This document shows positions 42,141-50,818 of a stretch of 64,000 nucleotides of DNA, one piece after another. The position numbers and the translations under genes were made by a program. Position 1 is the first letter of the stretch, and each line of letters opens with the position of its first letter. Origin of the DNA: UMGS1498 sp900552335 (GTDB lineage Bacteria; Bacillota_I; Bacilli_A; RF39; UBA660); the NCBI GenBank assembly GCA_902477075.1, contig CABSFU010000004.1, forward strand, positions 1 through 64,000, written 5' to 3'. The notes under the pieces were generated by a model that was not told where the DNA came from, did not search any database, and saw only the letters and a program-made list of their open reading frames with translations.

Positions 42141-43729
42141 ATTAAAGGTTTAAAGTTGTAATAAATCTCTATATTTTGTTCATTATCAACAACTATTTTA
42201 TCAATTAAAGCCGAGAGTAGTTCTCTACTTGGTTTTTTAAGTTTTAAATAGGTTTCTATTATATTCTTATATTGTTCGTTTTCTTTTGAACTGATTTTAT
42301 TCTTTAATTGGTATAATTTAAGTTCTATATCTTGTTTTTCATCTTTCATTTTGCTTTTTTCCTGTGTTAAAAGGTTATATTGCCTTAAAAACATATCCTC
42401 ATCAATAATTCCTTTTAATTTATCTTTATATATTTTATCAATATAAGTATCTTGTGAAGACAATTTACTTTTTATCTTAGATAGTTTGTTTTCTAAATCT
42501 GCTTGTAATTTCAATATCTTGTTATTATTTTTTAGGATTCCTTCAAAATTACTTGTTTTAAGGTATTGACGACATTTCTTTCTAACATCTTTTAGCACTG
42601 CTTCTTCTAAATCAAAATAATTTAATTTGTGATTAGAACAAAAATGATATTTAGAGTATTTTTTGTATAAGGAACATATACAATATGCTTTTTCTACTTT
42701 TTCACCATTTGCTTTTGTATATTTGCTCCTATCAATACCCATTCTATGCCCACAATTCTTACAATAGATAAAACCTCTAAATAAATATGGTAGTTCTTTT
42801 CCATAATTATTTCTATTTTTATCAGCCATACTTTGAACTATATTAAAAGTTTCTTCATCAATGATAGCAGGACAAGCACCATTAACAATAATCCATTCAT
42901 CTTCGTTATATCTTCTTCGTGATTTAGTTTTATAACTTGTTTTATATTGTTTTCCCTGTGCTAAATTACCTATATAAGTAGGATTTCTTAACATATCTCT
43001 AACTGTTGATGTTTGCCACATTCCATAAGTTATTTTAGGATTTTTATATACTTTTCCTTTATATACACTTGGACTTGGTATGTTTTCATCAGTTAAAGTA
43101 TTACATATAGTCGTTAATCCCATGCCACTTTTAGCCATTTCAAATATTCTTTGAACTATTGGTGCCGTTTCTTCATCAATAATTAGTTCGTGTTTATCAT
43201 AAGGTAGATTTTTCTTATAACCATAAGGTTCAGTACTGCCCATAAACTTACCTAATTTTTTTTGAGATGTTAATGTTGCTTTTATCTTCTTTGAAATATC
43301 TTCAACATACATTTCATTAAATAATGCTTTAATCATTATTTTGTTATTATCTTTATTTTTATCAAAACTATCATAATCTTCGCTAACTGAATAAAATCTA
43401 ATATTCTTATTTGGAAAATATTCAGTAGCATACATTATGCTTTGTGTCATATTTCTACCTAAACGACTTGTATCTTTTGTAATAACCATATTGATTTTTT
43501 TCTTATCTATATCTTCAAGTAGTCTTTGGAAATTTTCTCTATCAAATTGAGTTCCACTAACACCATCATCAATATAAGTATCTACAACTTCTAAATCGTT
43601 TTTAATTACATATTCCATTATGTAATCTCTTTGATTAGAAATACTGTCACTTTCGCCTTTACCTTCTTTTACATCTGCTATTGATAATCTTAAATATATA
43701 CCAACTTTAAATGTTCCATTAGTATTCAT
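42137..43729 (-). CDS. large serine recombinase of element E
   Basis: 530 residues of the TndX/TnpX branch: a catalytic domain with GIYLRLSIAD (nucleophile Ser16), SNQRDYI and TKDTSRLGRNM, a recombinase domain (about 175-280), a zinc ribbon (CKNCG...CICS, about 325-360) and a C-terminal coiled coil (about 420-500). It differs clearly from the A/C/D recombinases, which carry RVSTEDQ and an additional C-terminal domain. It ends six bases from the att arm, as is usual for such elements. An AAAGGAG site precedes the ATG. Confidence 0.93.
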   Translation of the reverse strand: MNTNGTFKVGIYLRLSIADVKEGKGESDSISNQRDYIMEYVIKNDLEVVDTYIDDGVSGTQFDRENFQRLLEDIDKKKINMVITKDTSRLGRNMTQSIMYATEYFPNKNIRFYSVSEDYDSFDKNKDNNKIMIKALFNEMYVEDISKKIKATLTSQKKLGKFMGSTEPYGYKKNLPYDKHELIIDEETAPIVQRIFEMAKSGMGLTTICNTLTDENIPSPSVYKGKVYKNPKITYGMWQTSTVRDMLRNPTYIGNLAQGKQYKTSYKTKSRRRYNEDEWIIVNGACPAIIDEETFNIVQSMADKNRNNYGKELPYLFRGFIYCKNCGHRMGIDRSKYTKANGEKVEKAYCICSLYKKYSKYHFCSNHKLNYFDLEEAVLKDVRKKCRQYLKTSNFEGILKNNNKILKLQADLENKLSKIKSKLSSQDTYIDKIYKDKLKGIIDEDMFLRQYNLLTQEKSKMKDEKQDIELKLYQLKNKISSKENEQYKNIIETYLKLKKPSRELLSALIDKIVVDNEQNIEIYYNFKPLI

Positions 43730-43802
43730 AATTTGCTCCTTTCTTGCCTAATGAAACACATCTTTAATATACATATATATTATACCATTTTTACCCTTAT
43801 TT

Positions 43803-43895
43803 TTAAAGGATTTCGTTATAATATATTATTAAAAATTGTTCCATTATTTCTTGTAAAGTTTTACCATTTTCGTTAAATATACTTGTTATATTCAT
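43803..43895 (-). CDS. 30-residue peptide upstream of the element E recombinase
   Basis: ATG start with an AAAGGAT site, 30 codons (MNITSIFNENGKTLQEIMEQ...) and TAA. An amphipathic small peptide directly upstream of the recombinase. Function unknown; it could be a regulatory peptide or a recombinase accessory factor. The rest of the 470-base stretch between the divergent genes holds no other clear gene. Confidence 0.45.
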   Translation of the reverse strand: MNITSIFNENGKTLQEIMEQFLIIYYNEIL

Positions 43896-44153
43896 AAGTT
43901 TAAAATCCTTTCGTAATTTCAAAACTTATACCTGTATAAGTGGCATTATCTATACCTTTTCTCGCTTAAGCAACTTTAGAATAACAATTAGTGAAAATAA
44001 ATAATATATGAAAGTAGCACCACATTTTATTCTATTTTGAAAATATAAAATCCCTTATAAATAAAGGACTACAAGAGTTTTATATACCGATTTTTCAATT
44101 AAAAAAACAATTTTTAAACCTATTTTAACTTTGAAAAAACTTTGATAAGATGA

Positions 44154-44186
44154 AATTACAAAGGCAAGGAACCAACCTTTGTAATT
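44154..44186. repeat. perfect inverted repeat upstream of the element E operon
   Basis: AATTACAAAGG (44154-44164) and CCTTTGTAATT (44176-44186), 11-base arms, 11-base loop, no T run. Likely an operator, possibly for the XRE protein of the same element, or an RNA hairpin covering the following ribosome site. Confidence 0.6.
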
Positions 44187-44205
44187 GGAAAGGAATGAAT
44201 ATAAA

Positions 44206-44475
44206 ATGAATGAAGAAATTATTGAAACTGAAGAAATGTTAGAAAGAAAGGAATACGTTGATTTATCAATATTAAAAAAAGAATTAATAAGACTTGCTTA
44301 TATTAAGCATTATGGAAAAACACCTACAAAAATGTTTTTACATAAGTTCTTAAAATATATCAATATGGAATATGAAAACAATACATCAAAAAATAATATT
44401 GATAATAGAATTAATAGTCTATGTAAGGCAATAGAAACTAAAATGGATAAATATTCAAGAGTGATTGAATTATAA
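44206..44475 (+). CDS. hypothetical protein (89 aa)
   Basis: A charged helical protein (IIETEEMLERKEYVDLSILKKELIRLAYIKHYG). The ATG at 44206 is favoured although the GGAAAGGA site is about 12 bases away. No family recognised. A terminator follows at 44519. Confidence 0.5.
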   Translation: MNEEIIETEEMLERKEYVDLSILKKELIRLAYIKHYGKTPTKMFLHKFLKYINMEYENNTSKNNIDNRINSLCKAIETKMDKYSRVIEL

Positions 44476-44518
44476 ACCTATTTAGATTAATATTTAACTT
44501 AATTAGGCTTGATTAGAC

Positions 44519-44546
44519 AAAGTGATAGTAAAATATCACTTTTTTT
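44519..44546 (+). terminator. terminator
   Basis: AAAGTGATA (44519-44527) pairs with TATCACTTT (44534-44542) and a T run. Confidence 0.8.
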
Positions 44547-44582
44547 GATATAATAACAATCAATTTAATTAAGGGGGACTTT

Positions 44583-45755
44583 ATGAGAAGACATAACCAT
44601 TTAACTGATGATGTATTTAAGAATAGTAAATACATTGCTACCATAAACAGAACAACTGATTTTAAAGATATTAGAAAAGAAACAAGAAAAGAAAAAAGTG
44701 AATACTTTGGACAATATGATTTAATACTTGATATATTCCAAACTTTTATATTAGTATTTAATTGTTTTTTTAGTGATAGCAATAAAAATAAAGCAGAAAA
44801 AGCAGATGAAGCAAGAACTATAATTGAAAAACTTATTTATAAAGATTATGAAAACTCACAAACACATAAATATACTGTAAGAGATATAAAAGAAATTGTA
44901 GATAAACGAGCAAGAAGACTTTATAAATATATGGAGCAATGGCAAAAAGAATTAAAGAAGATAACACCTAAAAATGCTAATGACTCAATATTCTTAAATG
45001 AAATGATAGCAACTTTAGAAAAAGAAATGAACGACCTTGAATATGTAGAGTTTGATAGTATAGTTAATGAAAATATTACATATCAAAAAAATAGTGTTAA
45101 AAACTATAAAGACTATAAGAAATACATTTGTAAGTTTGATTATATTTATAATAAAAGAGATGAGTTTATAAATGAGTTTAAAGAAAAGTATTATAAAAGA
45201 ACCCGTATTAGTTTAACTGATGATGATATAGATATGTTTAGAAAAGTATTTACTACTATTACTTATGGAAATAATGGATTAATTAACACTATAAATAATG
45301 CTGATATCGAAAAAAAAAACATAAATGAAAAATCAAGTGATAAATATATTTATAAAGCATACTTAAAACTAAATGGAATTGATTATAATAGTGATAATTT
45401 TAAACTAAATGTTATGGCATTTTCTCTTATGCTCCAATCTATTTATAATAAAGCAATGTTTTGTGGTTTAAATAAATATGATGTGTTAAGAAACTTTGAT
45501 GTATTAGTATTTATAATTACTTGCGAAGAATTGATTATAACTGATGAAGTTAAGTTTGGCTTTGTTGATAATGATATAAACGGAATAATATTAGATTTAA
45601 AAGATGTTTATAAAACTATTAGATCTTCTCAAATGACTTATGAAGAAATTGGAACTGATACAAAAAGATATAACGAAGAAACATTAATACCGGCATATCA
45701 AATAATTAGAGATATTATTGAAAGAAATAAAGATATATTTATGGAGATTAGTTAA
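44583..45755 (+). CDS. unknown element E protein 1 (390 aa)
   Basis: A Lys/Asp/Asn-rich, helical protein without a signal peptide. Residues 40-65 are moderately hydrophobic (YDLILDIFQTFILVFNCFFS). No recognised motif. AAGGGGGAC precedes the ATG. It is followed without a gap by a second unknown protein, so the two form a unit that could be the element's functional cargo. Confidence 0.6.
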   Translation: MRRHNHLTDDVFKNSKYIATINRTTDFKDIRKETRKEKSEYFGQYDLILDIFQTFILVFNCFFSDSNKNKAEKADEARTIIEKLIYKDYENSQTHKYTVRDIKEIVDKRARRLYKYMEQWQKELKKITPKNANDSIFLNEMIATLEKEMNDLEYVEFDSIVNENITYQKNSVKNYKDYKKYICKFDYIYNKRDEFINEFKEKYYKRTRISLTDDDIDMFRKVFTTITYGNNGLINTINNADIEKKNINEKSSDKYIYKAYLKLNGIDYNSDNFKLNVMAFSLMLQSIYNKAMFCGLNKYDVLRNFDVLVFIITCEELIITDEVKFGFVDNDINGIILDLKDVYKTIRSSQMTYEEIGTDTKRYNEETLIPAYQIIRDIIERNKDIFMEIS

Positions 45756-45756
45756 T

Positions 45757-47085
45757 ATGGAAAAGATAGATATAATAAAATTGATGATACAAGAAAAACA
45801 AGAACAAGAAAAAGCACAAACTAATTTTGAAGAAGAAAAATATATAAAACTATTACACAATTATTATGATGAATACTTACATTATAATCTTTTAAATCTT
45901 GCTAAAGACGGTGTTATTAGTTATAACCTTAATAGTAAAGATGATGAAGAAAGAGAACAAGCACAAGATATAAAACATTTTGTCTTACATACTATTCAAA
46001 ATATCATTAAATATAGCAATACTAACTTTAATGAACTAAATGAAAAAGATTTACAAGTATTTGATTATTTAAAAAGTCAAAATTCAATGAGAGATGATTT
46101 TTATAGTGAAACTATACTAAATGATTTTTATCAAAGAAAAGGAAAAGATAATCTTGATTTACTTGAAACTAAAGACAAAGATTATAAAAAAGCAGTTGCT
46201 AACGGAATATGTAATGTTTTAATAGCACGAACTAATACAAAACTTATTAAAGATTTTTATAAAGACTATGTTTTTTCTACATTAAAAGATTTGTATAAAG
46301 AAAATGAAATTGATTTTGATATAACAAAAGATGATGAAAGAACAAAAAAGATTAAAGACAATATTTTAACTACTTTAACATCATTTATAATAGAACTAAC
46401 GTGGATTACTGAAAAAATTGACATTCAACAAAAAGATTTACCTATATTCAATTTTATTTGTAGTGATGATAAAGAAATAAAACAAGCAATGGCAATGTAT
46501 TTTATAAATCAATTTATGGTAATATATGAAACTAAAGAATTTCAAGATTATTTAAAATCTAATAAAAAAGGTGCTTATGATATTCATGTAATGACAGAAA
46601 AAGAACTAAAAAAACATAATGAACTTATTACTAAATATGAAATGATAGAAGATAGAACAAAAGAAATAATGTTATGTGGTGTGTTTAATGCTTTGAATAT
46701 ATTGAATAACGAAAAGACAATTATATTTGATATGTCATCTAATAATAAAAGAATACAAAAGATTTCTAAAAACATAATAACTTTTATAACTAAACTATTT
46801 CAAACAATGGCATTAACTTATTTAGAAGATGAAGAAAACAACAATAATAAAACTATTGGTTTTATGAAATATTTATTTATTGAAAATAACACACAAAATA
46901 GTGATAAGAAAAAAGAACTATTAACTAAAATAATGAACATGTTTTTACATTATTACCCTAATATAGATTTTGAAGATGATGACTATATAAATAACTTAAA
47001 TATATATTTATATAGTAGTAAAGAAATTACCGAAGAAAAAGAAAGAGAAAGAATAATTGAAATGTTAAAAGATAAGAAAGATTAA
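45757..47085 (+). CDS. unknown element E protein 2 (442 aa)
   Basis: A soluble, helix-rich acidic/basic protein with no recognised domain. ATG 45757 follows GGAG in the end of the previous gene; its start is one base past that stop codon. Repeated helical blocks (ITTLTSFIIELTWITEKIDIQQKDLPIF and ITKLFQTMALTYLEDEENN-like) suggest internal duplication or a coil. Probably works with the preceding protein. Confidence 0.6.
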   Translation: MEKIDIIKLMIQEKQEQEKAQTNFEEEKYIKLLHNYYDEYLHYNLLNLAKDGVISYNLNSKDDEEREQAQDIKHFVLHTIQNIIKYSNTNFNELNEKDLQVFDYLKSQNSMRDDFYSETILNDFYQRKGKDNLDLLETKDKDYKKAVANGICNVLIARTNTKLIKDFYKDYVFSTLKDLYKENEIDFDITKDDERTKKIKDNILTTLTSFIIELTWITEKIDIQQKDLPIFNFICSDDKEIKQAMAMYFINQFMVIYETKEFQDYLKSNKKGAYDIHVMTEKELKKHNELITKYEMIEDRTKEIMLCGVFNALNILNNEKTIIFDMSSNNKRIQKISKNIITFITKLFQTMALTYLEDEENNNNKTIGFMKYLFIENNTQNSDKKKELLTKIMNMFLHYYPNIDFEDDDYINNLNIYLYSSKEITEEKERERIIEMLKDKKD

Positions 47086-47276
47086 GACCTATATTCTTAT
47101 TTCTTCCTTTTATTTTTAATAAATATATAATATACTCTATATATGAAAATAGCCGACCTTTAAATGCTTATTATAACAACAATTAGGTATTTGATATATA
47201 AATTATTTAATTAAATAATTTCGGCTTAAAATACCATCTTGTTTTGTTTTTGATAAGGTGTTTTGTACAAATTAAA

Positions 47277-47315
47277 AAGTGATGAGAGTTTTATTTACTT
47301 TCATCACTTATTTTT
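47277..47315. terminator. bidirectional terminator at the end of the XRE gene
   Basis: AAGTGATGA (47277-47285) pairs with TCATCACTT (47301-47309), flanked by A-rich and T-rich runs. The 205 bases between this and the preceding gene hold no clear gene. Confidence 0.65.
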
Positions 47316-47551
47316 GTTTCATCTTCTTTAAATAGTTCGGCTATATCTATATCAAGCACAAGTGCTAATCTCCATAATGTTCCAAGGCTAAAAGTTTGGT
47401 GGTTTTTGCTTTCAATATTGCTTATAAATTGAGTTGAATAACTCATTTTTTGTGCTAATTGTTCTTGTGTTAGTCCTTTCTGTTGTCTTTGTTTCTTTAT
47501 GTTTTTAGATACTATTTCATATACATAGTTCTCATCACTTCTATTAAACAA
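47291..47551 (-). CDS. XRE-family repressor-like protein
   Basis: 86 residues, a single helix-turn-helix domain (KQRQQKGLTQEQLAQKMSYSTQFISNIESKNHQ) with a short C-terminal tail. The start appears to be TTG at 47551 after GAGGTGGTGG; no ATG lies nearby in frame. It is transcribed opposite to the rest of the element and may repress the element's promoters, such as the divergent one at 47605-47634. Confidence 0.82.
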   Translation of the reverse strand: MFNRSDENYVYEIVSKNIKKQRQQKGLTQEQLAQKMSYSTQFISNIESKNHQTFSLGTLWRLALVLDIDIAELFKEDETKISDESK

Positions 47552-47604
47552 TTATACCACCACCTCATCTATATATATTTTCTCATTTATTTTGTGTATT
47601 CTAC

Positions 47605-47634
47605 TTACTCTATTCGTGTAAGTTATGGTATAAT
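47605..47634 (+). promoter_or_regulatory. promoter of the zinc-ribbon gene
   Basis: TTACTC, 18 bases, extended TGGTATAAT (-10 at 47629-47634), in the divergent region next to the XRE gene. Confidence 0.6.
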
Positions 47635-47665
47635 AGATTATAGGAAAGGAGTATGTGAGTAAAAT

Positions 47666-48247
47666 ATGGCTTTAATAAAATGTTCGGAGTGTGGCAAAGA
47701 AATTAGTAATAAGGCAAATACTTGCCCCAACTGTGGCTGCCCTATTGAAAAAGAAAAAAAGAAAGTTAGAATTATTAAAAGTGGTGGTCTTGCTTTAAGA
47801 TGTAGTGTTTTTATTGATAATCAACCCATAGGACAAATTGGAGTTGGCAGTAATAAAAGCATAGAAATAGAGATACCTGTTGGAACTCATTATATTAGCA
47901 CAATAACGCAAGTTAAAAATCAGAGTACCTTTGTTGCCACTAATGGAGTAAATACAATGGCAACTCCTATAACTACCTCTACCTCACAAGAACAAGACGG
48001 AAAGCAATTTGAAGTTAAAACAAGTGATGAATTAACTATTATTGAAATCTTAGCAAAAGGTAGTTGGTCGGGGTCAACAGGTAGATATGTTATCGGCGAT
48101 ATAAGTACTTATGACAAAGACAATATAGAAAATATATCTAATATAAAGAATAATGGCACAAGTGGTAAATTTCTTCAAAAACATTTAACTTTGATAATTG
48201 TAGTAGTACTAATTCTTTTATTTTTTCTTATCATTTTTTATTCATAG
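47666..48247 (+). CDS. zinc-ribbon protein with C-terminal membrane anchor 1
   Basis: 193 residues. An N-terminal zinc ribbon (CSECGKEISNKANTCPNCGCP) is followed by a beta-rich domain with PEGA-like features (ALRCSVFIDNQPIGQIGVG, IPVGTHYIST) and a C-terminal membrane helix (about 170-192), so it is tail-anchored with the domain in the cytoplasm. Function unknown. A related ribbon occurs in the gene at 48816. Confidence 0.7.
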   Translation: MALIKCSECGKEISNKANTCPNCGCPIEKEKKKVRIIKSGGLALRCSVFIDNQPIGQIGVGSNKSIEIEIPVGTHYISTITQVKNQSTFVATNGVNTMATPITTSTSQEQDGKQFEVKTSDELTIIEILAKGSWSGSTGRYVIGDISTYDKDNIENISNIKNNGTSGKFLQKHLTLIIVVVLILLFFLIIFYS

Positions 48248-48364
48248 GGGCTTAATAAAAGATTTAATAGAAAAAACAATTTTAATAGTGTTTATTATAG
48301 GTCTGATAATTTTTTTCATTACAAAGAAAGAGAAATAATAATTTTATGAAAGGAGTTTGATGTT

Positions 48365-48766
48365 ATGAAAAAGAAAATAAGTTTATTTATGTTATGTGGA
48401 ATAATACTATTAGGAGTTTGTGGTTGTGGAAAAAATTATGATAAGTTTTATGGGTCTTGGGAAATTACTAATTATGTAGGTGAAGATGAAAGCAGTTTCA
48501 ATAGTAATATTGTTATTAACAAAGATTATATCAATTTAGATTTCGTTCTTGGCGATAATAGTATTTTCATTAAAAACGATGAAATATTAAGAGTGATACC
48601 GGGTAGTTCTTACCCTATTATGTGTTTAAAACTTAAAGATGAGAATACTTTAAAACAAGTAAAATGTTCTAATGATATTTTAGATTATGTTGAAAAATTA
48701 CATAATACTGATTTATCAGATAACGAAATTGAAAACAAAGATTATATTTTTACAAAAGTTAAATAG
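48365..48766 (+). CDS. small lipoprotein
   Basis: 133 residues with a signal peptide (KKKISLFMLCGIILLGVCGC) and a lipobox-type cysteine near residue 20, then a small beta-rich domain (FYGSWEITNYVGEDES) resembling lipocalin-like or META-like lipoproteins. AAAGGAG precedes the ATG. A 28-codon hydrophobic frame at about 48255-48340 just before it lacks a clear start. Confidence 0.65.
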   Translation: MKKKISLFMLCGIILLGVCGCGKNYDKFYGSWEITNYVGEDESSFNSNIVINKDYINLDFVLGDNSIFIKNDEILRVIPGSSYPIMCLKLKDENTLKQVKCSNDILDYVEKLHNTDLSDNEIENKDYIFTKVK

Positions 48767-48815
48767 TATATAGGCAACTTGCTTATATGCTTTACGAAAG
48801 GAGTATGTGGTTTAT

Positions 48816-49412
48816 ATGTCTTTAATTAAGTGTAGTGAATGTGGAAAAGAAATAAGTGATAAGGCAACAACTTGTATTCATTGTGGTTGCCCTGTTATTT
48901 TAAATGAAACAAAAAAAATAGACATTAAAACGGAAGAAAAAGAGCAAGTAAAGTCAAATAACAAATTAAAAAGAAACTATGGGTACTTTAAGGGTATTTA
49001 TGAAGAGGACATTGTTGAAATAAAAAGGAAAACGAAAATTTCTATTATACCTATTTTTGTTATAGGATTCGTTTTATCTAATTTACTTTTTAAAAATATC
49101 AGTACTACTGGCTTAATATTTTTTACCACTATACCATTTACTTCAACAATAGTGTTTGTTTATATGACAGTACTTTCGATAAAGTGTTGTTATAGAGCAT
49201 CAAATAACATAGAAAGAAAACAAACAAGAAAAGGGTTACTTATACTTATTGTTTTAACATTATTATTTACGATTATTGTAGGCGGTGGTAATGGAGATAG
49301 CAAAAATGTACCTACTGATAGTGAGTTAAATGCTTGCCGTGGTAGGTCAACTACTTATACAAAATGCTCGTGGTCTACTTTTGAAAATAGGTGTGTTTGT
49401 AAATTGCGATAA
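48816..49412 (+). CDS. zinc-ribbon membrane protein 2
   Basis: 198 residues: a zinc ribbon nearly identical in layout to the gene at 47666 (CSECGKEISDKATTCIHCGCP), a linker and two or three membrane helices (about 85-160), then a Cys-containing C-terminus. The ATG at 48816 gives the same MxLIKCSECGKEIS start as its relative; a GTG at 48807 is possible. Both genes share the AAAGGAGTATGTG leader, suggesting duplication. Confidence 0.65.
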   Translation: MSLIKCSECGKEISDKATTCIHCGCPVILNETKKIDIKTEEKEQVKSNNKLKRNYGYFKGIYEEDIVEIKRKTKISIIPIFVIGFVLSNLLFKNISTTGLIFFTTIPFTSTIVFVYMTVLSIKCCYRASNNIERKQTRKGLLILIVLTLLFTIIVGGGNGDSKNVPTDSELNACRGRSTTYTKCSWSTFENRCVCKLR

Positions 49413-49417
49413 AAAAT

Positions 49418-49453
49418 AAGTATGTAGGCAATTTGCTTATATACTTTTTTTAA
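49418..49453 (+). terminator. terminator
   Basis: AAGTATGTAGGCAA and TTGCTTATATACTT form a long stem followed by Ts; a similar, T-poor copy lies at about 48768-48795. Confidence 0.7.
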
Positions 49454-49518
49454 CAAAAATACACAAAAATTGTATTCTATTCCTTACTATTCTACTATAT
49501 AAGTAAGGAGGTGTTAAT

Positions 49519-49689
49519 ATCAAAGATTTAATACCATTAAAAAAGGCTTGTAAGATAGTTGGCGTATCATATAAAACATTATATAGTTGGGTTAGTAATA
49601 ATGAGATATCTTATACCAAAATTGGTAATAGATATTTCTTTTCACAAGAGCAATTAAATGCCCTTGTTTTTGTTTTCAATAAAAATTAG
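49519..49689 (+). CDS. excisionase-like MerR/HTH_17 protein with an ATC start
   Basis: 56 residues with the short winged-helix pattern of excisionase-type DNA-binding proteins: IPLKKACKIVGVSYKTLYSWVSNNEISYTKIGNRYFFSQEQL. The frame has an upstream TAA (49504-49506) and contains no ATG, GTG or TTG, so a standard start is impossible. ATC at 49519 lies 7 bases after a perfect AAGGAGG site and gives the expected N-terminus. Such proteins act as recombination directionality factors or regulators; this is the best RDF candidate of element E. Confidence 0.7.
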   Translation: MKDLIPLKKACKIVGVSYKTLYSWVSNNEISYTKIGNRYFFSQEQLNALVFVFNKN

Positions 49690-49786
49690 GTATCTTTGTA
49701 AAACTCAAAAACTTAACACAAGCCACAAAAGAATATTAAAATAAAATTGTAAAATTAATTAAGAGATTTTACAAGGAGGTGTTAAT

Positions 49787-50569
49787 ATCAATAATATTTA
49801 TCAAAACAAGTATTTCAATAATCTATTACTTAATATGGTAAAAGTAAAGTATATTACTGATAATACTATTGATACCGAAGATTTTTACTTGTATCTAAAC
49901 AATGCTAATAGACAATATGACAATAGTTCTATTACATTTAAAGTTATGTTATATCTTGTTAGCCTTTTAACTGAAAATGGGCTTAATGATAATACTTGTA
50001 TTATTTCTACTGATGATATACATAACAAGTTAAGTATAAGTAATATTAACTCTTTTAAAGGCTCACTAGATTATATATCATCACTAACTTTTAACTATAA
50101 GTTAGATAAGGTTAATAAGTGGCAATATGTAGATAATATCTTTGTATCATACATACAATTTAAAGGTTATTTTAAGGTCGTATTTAGTGATGAGTTTATT
50201 ACTCTACTTAATAGATCTAAACAGTTCTATCAAGTGCCTAAAGCCCTTTTAAATAGTGATATTAGGTATTATAGAAATAGTATTTTTATGGCTAACTATA
50301 TATTACTACACCAAAGGCGAAATATGAGGCAAGATAAGGAAAAATATAGACATACTATATCAGTTGCTAAACTACTTGATAATAGCCCATTTATACCGAA
50401 ATACGAGGAATTAGACACAAGACAAAGGCAAGTATCAAAGTGTATTATTAAGCCCTTTGAAAGCAACCTAAACTTTGCTTGTAGTTTGTTAGGTAAAGTA
50501 TGGAACTATACTGATGATGAGCCAACAAATTATATTGAGTTTGTAAAAGCCAAAATCAATGTTAGTTAG
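49787..50569 (+). CDS. replication initiator-like protein with a probable ATC start
   Basis: 260 residues if started at ATC 49787, which lies 7 bases after AAGGAGG in the same 17-base context as the excisionase-like gene. The first in-frame ATG (49835) has no ribosome site. The protein shows the two-winged-helix layout of plasmid RepA/Rep_3-like or phage replisome organisers (FKVMLYLVSLLTENG, YFKVVFSDEFITLL, RNSIFMANYILLHQRRN, HTISVAKLL). It probably binds repeats just downstream to start replication. Confidence 0.6.
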   Translation: MNNIYQNKYFNNLLLNMVKVKYITDNTIDTEDFYLYLNNANRQYDNSSITFKVMLYLVSLLTENGLNDNTCIISTDDIHNKLSISNINSFKGSLDYISSLTFNYKLDKVNKWQYVDNIFVSYIQFKGYFKVVFSDEFITLLNRSKQFYQVPKALLNSDIRYYRNSIFMANYILLHQRRNMRQDKEKYRHTISVAKLLDNSPFIPKYEELDTRQRQVSKCIIKPFESNLNFACSLLGKVWNYTDDEPTNYIEFVKAKINVS

Positions 50570-50582
50570 TAGGTTTAGTTGG

Positions 50583-50671
50583 TTAGATAGTAGATAATCA
50601 ACTTTAGATAGTAGGCACTACTCTTACAAAGCCTTTATTTATAATAGTTTGAGAGATAGTCTATTATCTAA
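50583..50671 (+). repeat. iteron-like repeats, candidate replication origin
   Basis: TTAGATAGTAG at 50583-50593 and 50604-50614 (21-base period, two helical turns) and an inverted near-copy CTATTATCTAA at 50661-50671. They follow the Rep-like gene. The rest of the 250-base gap has a hairpin CCACCAACTC/GAGTGGTGG (about 50697-50721) and no gene. Confidence 0.5.
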
Positions 50672-50818
50672 TTATACTAATAATACTAATGTAGCCCACC
50701 AACTCTTTGAGGAGTGGTGGTCTATCTAACGAAAATGAAGAAATATAGGTGTATTGATTTAACAAAAAAGTATAAGAGTATATTATATAATCACTATACT
50801 CTAGGAGGTATAAAATAT

